Assembly (NCBI GenBank): GCA_029265335.1
Contig: JAJUJN010000040.1
Coordinates: 1-10,581, forward strand
DNA length: 10,581 bases
Source: Alcaligenaceae bacterium
GTDB taxonomy: Bacteria > Pseudomonadota > Gammaproteobacteria > Burkholderiales > Burkholderiaceae_B
Reading direction: 5' to 3'
The first letter of the stretch is position 1, and every line of letters begins with the position of its first letter. Shown here piece by piece: positions 1-6,627 of the stretch. A program made the position numbers and the translations under genes. The notes under the pieces are model-generated. The model saw only the letters and a program-made list of their open reading frames with translations, had not been told where the DNA came from and searched no databases.

Positions 1-857
1 ACCAGTGGCAGAAGGTCGCGTTGCACGCCCTCGCGAGACACCTCGCCTGAACCGCCTTCCTGGCGCGAGCAGATTTTGTCGATTTCGTCGAGAAACACGA
101 TACCGTTCTGTTCCACATTCTCGACCGCCCGCGTGCGCAGCTCCTCTTCGTTCACCCGCTTGGCGGCTTCTTCGTCGATCAGCAGACGAAAAGCCTCGGC
201 GACGGTGAGCTTGCGCTTCTTGGCCTTGCCCTCCGACATACCGGCAAACATGCTGCGAATCTGCTCGGTCATTTCTTCCATACCGGGCGGCGACATGATC
301 TCCATGTGCGGCATGGCTTGCGCCACGTCGATTTCGATTTCTTTGTCGTCGAGCTGACCCTCGCGCAGCCGCTTGCGGAAGGTTTGACGGGCGGGGCTGC
401 TCTCGTCGCGCTGGGGTTGTCCGTGGGCGTCCCGCGGCGGCGGAATGAGGGCGTCGAGAATGCGGTCTTCGGCGGCGTCTTGAGCGAGAGAGCGCACGCG
501 CCGTTTTTCGGCTTCGCGCATCTGCTTGACGGCCACCTCGGCGAGGTCGCGAATGATGGTTTCGACATCGCGGCCCACATAGCCCACTTCGGTGAACTTG
601 GTGGCCTCGATCTTGATGAAGGGGGCTTCGGCCAAGCGGGCCAGACGGCGCGCGATTTCGGTCTTGCCGACGCCGGTGGGGCCGATCATCAGGATGTTCT
701 TGGGATGAATTTCGTGCCGAAGCGGTTCGGGGACCTGCTGCCGGCGCCAGCGGTTGCGCATGGCGATGGCCACGGCACGTTTGGCTTGATCCTGGCCCAC
801 GATCGACTTGTCGAGTTCCGAGACGATCTCGCTGGGGGTCATGGTGGTTGCGGACAC
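1..857 (-). CDS. hslU: HslU, ATPase subunit of the HslUV protease (partial, C-terminus beyond left edge)
   Basis: HslU is the AAA+ unfoldase that feeds substrates into the HslV peptidase in the cytoplasm. About 285 of the usual ~440 residues are visible. The reading frame opens with the family's N-terminal signature ([20 protein letters not shown]). A Walker A motif GPTGVGKT lies at residues 59-66 and a Walker B FLDEID at 255-260. The stretch between them carries the charged, HslU-specific I-domain. I chose the GTG at 857 because AGGAAG lies 5 nt upstream and because relatives also carry a few residues before the MTP; the ATG at 842 is the alternative. The Walker B core, sensor regions and C-terminal tail beyond it are only partly inside the window. 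It follows hslV by 73 nt, and that gap contains a terminator-like hairpin. Family assignment is secure. Confidence 0.97.
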   Translation of the reverse strand, partial: MSATTMTPSEIVSELDKSIVGQDQAKRAVAIAMRNRWRRQQVPEPLRHEIHPKNILMIGPTGVGKTEIARRLARLAEAPFIKIEATKFTEVGYVGRDVETIIRDLAEVAVKQMREAEKRRVRSLAQDAAEDRILDALIPPPRDAHGQPQRDESSPARQTFRKRLREGQLDDKEIEIDVAQAMPHMEIMSPPGMEEMTEQIRSMFAGMSEGKAKKRKLTVAEAFRLLIDEEAAKRVNEEELRTRAVENVEQNGIVFLDEIDKICSRQEGGSGEVSREGVQRDLLPL

Positions 858-874
858 GTTGACTTCCTGAATAG

Positions 875-905
875 AAAAAAGCGCCCGGCCTTGACCGGCG
901 GGCGC
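875..905 (-). terminator. Intrinsic-terminator-like hairpin between hslV and hslU
   Basis: On the minus strand a perfect 7-bp GC stem (GCGCCCG at 905-899 with CGGGCGC at 887-881) encloses an 11-nt loop that can add further G-C pairs. Six T residues (880-875) follow directly. This is the classic rho-independent layout. It starts 25 nt after the hslV stop and ends about 12 nt before the hslU ribosome binding site. It may therefore act as a partial terminator or attenuator within the operon, or as an mRNA-stabilising 3' end for the upstream transcript. Its efficiency cannot be judged from sequence. Confidence 0.65.
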
Positions 906-930
906 TGCAGTGATGGAAATGAGGCAGCGC

Positions 931-1467
931 TCAGTCGAGCTGCTCGAGAGTATGCTCGGCGTTGGTGTAGATGCAGAGCTCGCCAGCAATGGCCAATGAT
1001 TTGCTGACGATCTCGTGAGGAGGCAGATCGGTATTGTGCAGCAGCGCCAGCGCGGCCGATTGTGCATAGGCGCCACCCGAGCCGATCGCGGCCAGGCCGT
1101 GTTCGGGCTCGAGCACGTCGCCGTTGCCGGTAAGCACCAAAGTGCTCTGGCGATCGGCCACGATCAGCATGGCTTCGAGCCGGCGCAACACGCGGTCTGT
1201 GCGCCAGTCGCGCGTGAGCTCAACAGCGGATCGCAGCAAATTGCCCTGATGCTTTTCGAGCTTGCTTTCGAAGCGCTCCAGCAAGGTGAAAGCGTCGGCC
1301 GTAGCGCCGGCAAAGCCTGCCAGCACGGAATCCTTATAGAGCTTGCGCACCTTGCGTGCCGTACCTTTGATGATGACGCTGCCCAGGGTAACCTGGCCGT
1401 CGCCACCGATGGCCACTTGCTCGCCACGTCGAACGCTGACAATGGTGGTGCCGTGAAATTGCTGCAT
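931..1467 (-). CDS. hslV: HslV, proteolytic subunit of the HslUV protease
   Basis: HslV is a threonine peptidase of the proteasome beta-subunit fold. It assembles as a double hexameric ring capped by HslU and degrades unfolded and regulatory proteins in the cytoplasm. The product has 178 residues, close to the usual ~175. It begins [15 protein letters not shown]; removal of the first six residues would expose Thr7 as the catalytic N-terminal threonine, as known for the family. The motifs [14 protein letters not shown] (here [12 protein letters not shown]), [18 protein letters not shown] and [13 protein letters not shown] are typical. The start lies 9 nt after the dksA stop, with no strong Shine-Dalgarno (AACTCT precedes the ATG), which suggests translational coupling to dksA. 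hslU follows downstream. Confidence 0.98.
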   Translation of the reverse strand: MQQFHGTTIVSVRRGEQVAIGGDGQVTLGSVIIKGTARKVRKLYKDSVLAGFAGATADAFTLLERFESKLEKHQGNLLRSAVELTRDWRTDRVLRRLEAMLIVADRQSTLVLTGNGDVLEPEHGLAAIGSGGAYAQSAALALLHNTDLPPHEIVSKSLAIAGELCIYTNAEHTLEQLD

Positions 1468-1476
1468 AGAGTTTGA

Positions 1477-1941
1477 TCAGTCGCCGTAGAGTTTCTGGCG
1501 CATCTCGCGCCGTTGCTGGGCCTCGAGCGAGAGGGTGGCGGTGGGGCGAGCCAGCAGACGGGGAATACCAATGGGTTCGCCGGTTTCTTCGCACCACCCG
1601 TATTCGCCGGTATCGATGCGGGAGAGCGCCTGTTGCACCTTCTTCAGTAGTTTGCGCTCACGATCGCGTGTGCGCAACTCGAGCGCGTGCTCTTCTTCGA
1701 TGGTGGCCCGGTCGGCCGGGTCGGGCACGAACTGCGTTTCGCGCAGATATTCCGTGGTTTGGTCGGCGTTTTGCACCAGGCTTTGTTCGAGTTCGCGCAA
1801 ACGATTGCGGAAAAACGCCATCTGCACGTCGTTCATGTAGTCGGATTCGGGCATGGCAAGCAGCTCTGCCTCGGTGGGCAACCGATCAGTGCCTGGGGCA
1901 GGGGCGGCAGCGGAATTGGAAGTTGCCGTGTTGCTGGTCAT
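1477..1941 (-). CDS. dksA: DksA, RNA polymerase-binding transcription factor (reduced zinc finger)
   Basis: DksA enters the RNA polymerase secondary channel and, with ppGpp, reprograms transcription in the stringent response. The product is 154 residues. The frame is open further upstream, to 2067, but I chose the ATG at 1941 because GGAG lies 8 nt before it and the longer form would run back into the GTPase gene. A Ser/Ala/Pro-rich head of about 20 residues precedes a long coiled coil. The coiled-coil tip keeps the DxxDxA motif (DPADRA, residues 74-79) needed for activity in E. coli DksA. In the globular domain only Cys117 remains of the four zinc-finger cysteines of the E. coli protein; the other places hold Thr120, Ser138 and Ala141. 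I recall the same pattern (GWCEETGEPIGIPRLLARPT) in other betaproteobacteria, so this is a lineage form that probably folds without zinc rather than a broken gene. Confidence 0.96.
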   Translation of the reverse strand: MTSNTATSNSAAAPAPGTDRLPTEAELLAMPESDYMNDVQMAFFRNRLRELEQSLVQNADQTTEYLRETQFVPDPADRATIEEEHALELRTRDRERKLLKKVQQALSRIDTGEYGWCEETGEPIGIPRLLARPTATLSLEAQQRREMRQKLYGD

Positions 1942-1972
1942 GAAAATAGCTCCGTAAAGCCTAGGGGACGGG

Positions 1973-3085
1973 TCAGGCGAGGCACTGCTCCAGACCCATG
2001 GAAAAAATGTCTTGCGGTAACTTGCGGCCGATGAAGACCATTTTGCTGTATTTCTTCTCGTTGGCACGCCACGCTCGGCCCGGCTCCGCGCCCATCATCA
2101 TGTGGACGCCCTGGAACAGAATTCGACGTGCGTTACCTTTCACATAGAGGATGCCCTTGTACCGCAAGAGGTCGGGTCCGTAAACCTGCACGATGCCGCT
2201 GAGGAACTCTTCGAGCCGATCGAGGTTGAACGGACGCTCGGAATTGAACACGAACGCTCCGATTTCGTCGTCATGATGCGCATGATGACCGTGGTGGTGA
2301 TGATCGTGCGAATGGTCGTGATCGTGATCGTGGGAGTGGTCGTGCGCGTCGGGGTGGTCTTCGGCCAGGAACTCGGGATCGATATCGAGAATGGCATTGA
2401 GGTTGAAGCCGCTGATGTCGAGAATCTCGTTGAGCGGCACCGACCCGAAATGCACGGGCTGCGGCGTGGCGCGCGGATTGATCTTGATGAGCCGTCGACG
2501 CAGGGCATCGACTTCGTCTGCGGACACGAGATCGACCTTGGACATGAGCAAGCGATCGGCAAACCCCACCTGGTTTTGCGCCTCGGGCTGGCGATCGAGG
2601 GTATCGGAGCCGTGCTTGGCGTCGACCACCGTGATGACGCCATCGAGCAGATAGCCGCTGGCGATGTTGTCGTCCATGAAGAAGGTTTGGCACACCGGCC
2701 CGGGGTTGGCCATGCCGGTGGTTTCGATGATGACCCGATCGAACTGGAGCTCACCGCTGCGCTGTTTGGCCAGGAGATCGCCCAGAATGCGCACGAGATC
2801 GCCACGAACTGTGCAGCAGATGCAACCGTTGTTCATTTCCACGATCTGCTCGTTGCTGTCGCGCACAAGAAGATCGTTGTCGATGCCTTCGGGGCCGAAT
2901 TCGTTCTCTATGACGGCAATGCGCTGGCCGTGATCTTCGGACAGCACCCGGTTGAGCAAGGTGGTTTTGCCGGCGCCCAGAAAACCCGTGAGCACCGTGA
3001 CCGGAATGAGCCCACGGTGATCGGCGCTGGCGCCGCGGCCCTGCGCGGAGCTACCGTTGCTGGATTGTCTGTTGGCCGTTCCCAT
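1973..3085 (-). CDS. COG0523 (CobW/YjiA/ZNG1-type) GTPase with His-rich metal-binding stretch
   Basis: This belongs to the G3E P-loop GTPases of the COG0523 group, which deliver or insert metals, often zinc or cobalt. The product is 370 residues. Walker A is GFLGAGKT (34-41), the metal-binding CxCC motif is NGCICC (Cys88, Cys90, Cys91), the Walker B-like ETTG is at 121-124, and SKVD (182-185) stands where NKxD is usual. Residues 244-271 hold 16 histidines alternating with Asp and Ser, a typical metal-buffering loop. A CobW C-terminal domain follows from about residue 277. I chose the ATG at 3085 because AGGAG sits 6 nt upstream; an ATG six codons earlier would place that site inside the gene. 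It is 38 nt after xerC and 31 nt before dksA. The client protein cannot be named: zinc is the likeliest metal, cobalamin synthesis is unlikely as no cob genes are near. Confidence 0.93.
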   Translation of the reverse strand: MGTANRQSSNGSSAQGRGASADHRGLIPVTVLTGFLGAGKTTLLNRVLSEDHGQRIAVIENEFGPEGIDNDLLVRDSNEQIVEMNNGCICCTVRGDLVRILGDLLAKQRSGELQFDRVIIETTGMANPGPVCQTFFMDDNIASGYLLDGVITVVDAKHGSDTLDRQPEAQNQVGFADRLLMSKVDLVSADEVDALRRRLIKINPRATPQPVHFGSVPLNEILDISGFNLNAILDIDPEFLAEDHPDAHDHSHDHDHDHSHDHHHHGHHAHHDDEIGAFVFNSERPFNLDRLEEFLSGIVQVYGPDLLRYKGILYVKGNARRILFQGVHMMMGAEPGRAWRANEKKYSKMVFIGRKLPQDIFSMGLEQCLA

Positions 3086-3095
3086 GTGTTTCTCC

Positions 3096-3112
3096 TGCCT
3101 CATTCTGAGACA
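3096..3112. promoter_or_regulatory. 17-bp imperfect palindrome upstream of the COG0523 GTPase gene
   Basis: On the minus strand TGTCTCAGAATGAGGCA shows 6 of 7 half-site positions matching around a 3-bp centre (TG.CTCA-gaa-TGAG.CA). It lies in the 38-nt gap after xerC and abuts the AGGAG ribosome binding site of the GTPase. The size fits a dimeric repressor operator, but it does not look like the AT-rich Zur box of E. coli. It could also be a small mRNA hairpin or chance. Confidence 0.3.
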
Positions 3113-3123
3113 AACGGAGTAGA

Positions 3124-4131
3124 TTACTCTGCTCCATCAGGTGATGCAAATCTTGAATCGTCGCGCGGGTCGTTGGCAGTACGACCCCGACGCTGCGCTC
3201 GCGGATGAGCTCGATCATAGCTTTGCGCCAAATGCTGGTAATCGAGCTGGGTGTAGATTTGTGTGCTGCGCAGGCTGGCGTGGCCGAGCAGTTCCTGCAC
3301 CGCCCGAAGGTCTTGTGACGACTGCAGAAGATGACTGGCAAAACTGTGGCGCAGCATATGGGGGTGCACGCGAGTTGGCATGCCCGCGCGTTCGCCCCAG
3401 CGTTGCAGCTGGAGCTGCACCGTGCGTGGGGCAATGCGTCGCCCGCGCCGGCCGATGAAAAGCGCGCTTTCGTCGGGGTGTGCCAGCCAGTTCGAGCGAA
3501 CGGCCAGCCAATGCCGCAAGGCCTCGGCGGCCACACTGCCCACCGGCAGGGTGCGCCGCTTGTTGCCCTTGCCAACCACGGTAAGCTCGTGTTCGTTCAG
3601 GTGGATCCAGCCGCGGGATTCCTGACTTTGGCGGAGCGGTGCACAAACATCGAGGCCCACCAACTCCGACAACCTCAGCCCACTCGAATAAAGCAGTTCG
3701 AACATGGCGCGGTCGCGCAGGGCAAAGGCGGTGTCTGCCGGCGTGGTGGCAGGGTCATGCGCAGCGGGCAAGGGCGGGTGAGTATCGAGCAGGGCCTGGG
3801 CCTGATCCACGGGGAGAGCGCTGGGCAGATCTTGACGACGTTTGGGTGCGCGCAGGCCGTCGGCCGGGTTGGCTGGCAGCGCATGACGTTGCCCCAGCCA
3901 TTGCAGGAACTGGCGCCAGCAGGAAAGTCGCCGCGCCAGGCTTCGTGGGCTCAAGCCCGCAGCGTGTGCCTGCGCCAGACACTGCTGCAGGTGATGGCTT
4001 TGGAGTTCGGTGGCCGGCACGCCCAGATCCTGCAGTGGGCGCAGATCACGACGATAGGCGGCAACCGTATGAGGTGAGTAACGGCGCACTTTGGCGAGTT
4101 CGTCGAGCCACTCCTGGAAACTGTCGGCCAT
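3124..4131 (-). CDS. xerC: XerC, tyrosine recombinase for chromosome dimer resolution
   Basis: XerC acts with XerD at the dif site near the replication terminus to resolve chromosome dimers at cell division. All catalytic residues of the tyrosine recombinase family are visible: Arg153 (SSGLRLSEL), Lys188 (VVGKGNKR), His258 and Arg261 (HPHMLRHSF), His284 (LLGHASL) and the nucleophile Tyr293 (STQIYTQLD). The N-terminal SAM-like core-binding domain covers about residues 1-95. At 335 residues it is longer than the ~300 of E. coli; the excess comes from an Ala/Pro-rich insert around 116-136, a short insert near 163-174 and a polar C-terminal tail after residue 315. Its place directly after dapF and DUF484 matches the dapF-DUF484-xerC order known from proteobacteria and supports XerC over XerD or a phage integrase. 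The start is 13 nt after the DUF484 stop, with a weak ribosome binding site. Confidence 0.95.
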   Translation of the reverse strand: MADSFQEWLDELAKVRRYSPHTVAAYRRDLRPLQDLGVPATELQSHHLQQCLAQAHAAGLSPRSLARRLSCWRQFLQWLGQRHALPANPADGLRAPKRRQDLPSALPVDQAQALLDTHPPLPAAHDPATTPADTAFALRDRAMFELLYSSGLRLSELVGLDVCAPLRQSQESRGWIHLNEHELTVVGKGNKRRTLPVGSVAAEALRHWLAVRSNWLAHPDESALFIGRRGRRIAPRTVQLQLQRWGERAGMPTRVHPHMLRHSFASHLLQSSQDLRAVQELLGHASLRSTQIYTQLDYQHLAQSYDRAHPRAQRRGRTANDPRDDSRFASPDGAE

Positions 4132-4144
4132 GTTGCTTGGTGCT

Positions 4145-4834
4145 CTAACTGGAGTTTGTGGGTTGCAGCAAGCGGGCGAGGGCAGCGCCGGCCAGTGCGC
4201 CCACTTGCTCTAAAAAGATTGTGCCCATATCGGCCGTGAAGCGGGTTTCGCTATCGGCGCCCAGCACCAGCAGGCCAAAGGTGTGCCCGCGCTGAGGGCT
4301 GCGCAGCGCCACCAAAGCCAGTGAGGCGGGGGTTTGCGGCAACCAGGCCACCGCCCTGAAACGCGTATCGCGGCCGCAATAGGGGCGACTCAGGCTTTCG
4401 GCGAACCAGCGGATTTCGTCGTCGACATCAGCCTGCCAGGCTGCATCCACACTGGGGCACTGCCACAGGCGCAGTTCCACGTTGGGCACTTCAAAAACCT
4501 TGGCCAGGCCGTGGCAGACCCGCTCCGGCAATCGTTCGGGCTGGGTCTCGGCCAGCAGTTGCAACGTCCACTCGTGCAACTGCATGGCGATCTGCTGGTT
4601 CTGCCTGGCCGTGCGGGTAAGGTTGGCGAGCTGACGCTCGAGCACATGCTGGCGCTCGCGCAAGGCCACCACCTGGCGTTCGCCCAATGACACAGCCTGG
4701 CCGGTGTGCGGGTGCGGCACCTTCAGCTCGGCGAACACCTGGGCGTGGTCGTCGAAGAACTCCGGGTGGGCTTCGAGCCAGGCGGCGACGGCGTTTGCAC
4801 TGAGTGGCTCGGGATCGGTGATGGAGTCAGTCAT
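4145..4834 (-). CDS. DUF484 family protein (GAF-like), function unknown
   Basis: This 229-residue protein matches the DUF484 family, recognised from the N-terminal pattern AVAAWLEAHPEFFDDH and by its place between dapF and xerC, where the family is usually found. Residues ~45-85 are rich in Leu, Arg, Gln and Glu with heptad spacing (ERQVVALRERQHVLERQLAN) and probably form a coiled coil. The second half (about 95-225) has the alternating strand/helix pattern of a GAF-like sensor domain, ending with a segment (FTADMGTIFLEQVGALAGAALARLL) typical of the family's last helix. There is no signal peptide or membrane segment. Its ATG overlaps the dapF stop in an ATGA, so the two are translationally coupled. 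No ligand or biochemical role is established to my knowledge. Confidence 0.9.
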   Translation of the reverse strand: MTDSITDPEPLSANAVAAWLEAHPEFFDDHAQVFAELKVPHPHTGQAVSLGERQVVALRERQHVLERQLANLTRTARQNQQIAMQLHEWTLQLLAETQPERLPERVCHGLAKVFEVPNVELRLWQCPSVDAAWQADVDDEIRWFAESLSRPYCGRDTRFRAVAWLPQTPASLALVALRSPQRGHTFGLLVLGADSETRFTADMGTIFLEQVGALAGAALARLLQPTNSS

Positions 4835-5706
4835 ATTCCTTCGGGCAGCAATTGGTCGATACGGTCAAGGGCAATGGTACCTTCGAACACGGTTTGCGCT
4901 GGACCGGTGAGCCTGAGCTGGTTGTGACGCCATTCAATGTGCAGTGTGCCACCGCGGGTGTCTACCCGCACTGGCGAACGCAGGAGCCCGCGACGTATGC
5001 CGGCCACCGCTGCGGCACAGGCGCCCGTACCGCACGATAGCGTTTCGCCTACCCCCCGCTCGTACACCCGCAAAGCGATATGCTGGGCCGTGAGCACCTG
5101 CATGAAACCCGCGTTCACCCCTTGGGAGAAACGCGAGTGCCGCTCGATCTGCGCGCCCAGTTGGGCCACCGGCGCCTCGCGCAGGTTTGATACCACCTGC
5201 ACCGCATGGGGATTGGCGATGGCCACGAGCGACAGCCACACCGGGGGTTCGGTGGGTAGTTGCCACAAGGTGTCGTGACCTTCTTGTTGGCGGTTCAAGC
5301 CTTGGGAGTTGAAACCCACGGCCTCGGGCCCGAAACGCGTGGCGCCCATCTCCACCGTGACGGTAGCGTCGTTGTGCGTGTGAAGGCTGAGGAGGCCGGT
5401 AGAGATTTCTGCCACCAGCGGGTTGGCCTGGCTGAGGTTCTGATCGCGCACGAAGCGGGCGAAGCAGCGCGCGCCGTTGCCGCAGTGCTCCACTTCGCCG
5501 CCATCGGCGTTGAAGATTCGATAGCGAAAGTGTGCGTTGGGGTGGGTGGCGGGCTCCACCAACAGGATCTGGTCGGCGCCGATGCCAAAATGCCGATGCG
5601 CCAACGCGCGTGCTCGGGCCGGCGTGAGTTGCAAACGTTGCCGAACGCCATCGAGCACGATGAAATCGTTGCCAGCGCCCTGCATTTTGGTGAAGGTCCA
5701 GTGCAT
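4831..5706 (-). CDS. dapF: DapF, diaminopimelate epimerase
   Basis: DapF interconverts LL- and meso-diaminopimelate in the cytoplasm, supplying the precursor of lysine and of the peptidoglycan cross-link. It works without cofactor using two cysteines. Both are present: Cys75 in EHCGNGARCFARFV and Cys225 in GETLSCGTGACAAAV. The N-terminal KMQGAGNDFIVLDG and the NPHAVQVV motif (from Asn165) are also characteristic. The product is 291 residues, slightly longer than the usual ~275, because of a loop near residues 133-156. The start at 5706 fits the family N-terminus (MHWTFTKMQGAGND); no clear Shine-Dalgarno precedes it. It lies 14 nt after an acyltransferase gene and overlaps the DUF484 start by 4 nt. 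Confidence 0.97.
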   Translation of the reverse strand: MHWTFTKMQGAGNDFIVLDGVRQRLQLTPARARALAHRHFGIGADQILLVEPATHPNAHFRYRIFNADGGEVEHCGNGARCFARFVRDQNLSQANPLVAEISTGLLSLHTHNDATVTVEMGATRFGPEAVGFNSQGLNRQQEGHDTLWQLPTEPPVWLSLVAIANPHAVQVVSNLREAPVAQLGAQIERHSRFSQGVNAGFMQVLTAQHIALRVYERGVGETLSCGTGACAAAVAGIRRGLLRSPVRVDTRGGTLHIEWRHNQLRLTGPAQTVFEGTIALDRIDQLLPEGI

Positions 5707-5720
5707 GGCGAATTATGACA

Positions 5721-6617
5721 TTACGCGGGTGGCGGATCGTAGAGGTCGGGCTCGCCGGGTGGCCGTGTCTTGAAGCGTTTGTGCACCCAGTGGTACTGGG
5801 CCGGGGCTCGTCGGATCCAGGCTTCGATCTCGTGATTCAAGCGCTCGCTGGCTTGCAAAAGGGTTTGCTCGCCCGGGAACTCGCTGAGCGGTGGGTGAAC
5901 TTCGGTACGATAGCGGCCGGTAGCAGGGTTCCAGTAGGTGAGCACGGGCAGGATCTGGGCTTGCCAGTTTGCCGCCAGCTGAGCGGGTGTGGTGAGGGTG
6001 GCGGCCGGCACGCCGAAGAAGGGAACAAAGGTGTTGACCTTGCGACCGAAATCCATATCGGGGAGGTAGTACACCGGCAGACCTTCTTTCATGTGGCGCA
6101 GCAGTCCGCGCAATCCTTCGCGGCGGCTGATCAGGCGGATATCGTTGAAACGCCGCCGCCCGCGTCGAAAGATGTCGTCGATGCCGGGATTGCTTTGTAC
6201 CTGGTACATCGACACCGCCGGTGACTCGATCGACAGTCGCGAGGCGCCCGCGTCCAGCCCCACGAAATGCGGCGCCAGCAACACCACCGGACCGCGGCGC
6301 AAGCCTTCGTGCATGTGCTCCACGCCCACCAATTCCACGAGCTCCTGCACCTGCTCCCGGCTGCCGTACCAAAGCACGCTGCGGTCAACGATGGATTGCG
6401 CCAGGGCGCGAAAATGTTGTTGGCCCAGCCGTCGGTGCTGGGCGGGCGTGAGTTCGGGAAAGCAAAGTTCCAGGTTGCGCAGGGCGATTTTGCGCCGGCG
6501 GCCTACCAGCCACCAGCCCAGACGCGCCAGCACGGCTCCCAGCCGTTGACGGGTGGCGGGCTGGCGTCGAGCCAGCCAGCGCAGCAAGCGTTCGGTAAAG
6601 CGGGCGGTGGTATTCAT
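5721..6617 (-). CDS. LpxL/LpxM-type lipid A late acyltransferase (downstream paralogue, HX4D)
   Basis: This is a member of the LpxL/LpxM (HtrB/MsbB) family, inner-membrane enzymes that move a fatty acyl chain from acyl carrier protein onto a hydroxyl of lipid A. The 298-residue product shows the catalytic HX4D motif as HFVGLD (His117, Asp122), the conserved stretch RKIALRNLELCFPEL (about 42-56) and YYLPDMDFGRKV, followed by FFGVPAATLTTPAQLA. The C-terminus has the usual WVHKRFKTRPPGE ending. The N-terminus is basic and amphipathic with one hydrophobic stretch (VLARLGWWLVG), consistent with membrane attachment. It is preceded by a paralogue 10 nt upstream and followed by dapF 14 nt downstream. 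Which acyl chain and position it handles cannot be told from sequence. Confidence 0.92.
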   Translation of the reverse strand: MNTTARFTERLLRWLARRQPATRQRLGAVLARLGWWLVGRRRKIALRNLELCFPELTPAQHRRLGQQHFRALAQSIVDRSVLWYGSREQVQELVELVGVEHMHEGLRRGPVVLLAPHFVGLDAGASRLSIESPAVSMYQVQSNPGIDDIFRRGRRRFNDIRLISRREGLRGLLRHMKEGLPVYYLPDMDFGRKVNTFVPFFGVPAATLTTPAQLAANWQAQILPVLTYWNPATGRYRTEVHPPLSEFPGEQTLLQASERLNHEIEAWIRRAPAQYHWVHKRFKTRPPGEPDLYDPPPA

Positions 6618-6627
6618 GGGTGGAGCG

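Noticed and set aside
306..1007. Plus-strand open frame across hslU and hslV
   Set aside because: It runs antisense to two clearly conserved genes and across the terminator between them; no ribosome binding site or family match was seen.
1942..2067. An upstream start giving a 196-residue DksA
   Set aside because: The added residues overlap the GTPase gene and resemble nothing in DksA, while the ATG at 1941 has a good GGAG.
2102..3208. A 368-codon plus-strand open frame opposite the COG0523 GTPase gene
   Set aside because: It is the mirror of the GTPase gene. The valine/methionine-rich part is the antisense of the His-Asp repeat, and the protein shows no known motif. Long antisense frames are common in GC-rich DNA.
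3124..4131. XerC considered as a mobile-element integrase
   Set aside because: It sits in the conserved dapF-DUF484-xerC order and has XerC length and motifs; no attachment sites or other mobile genes are present.
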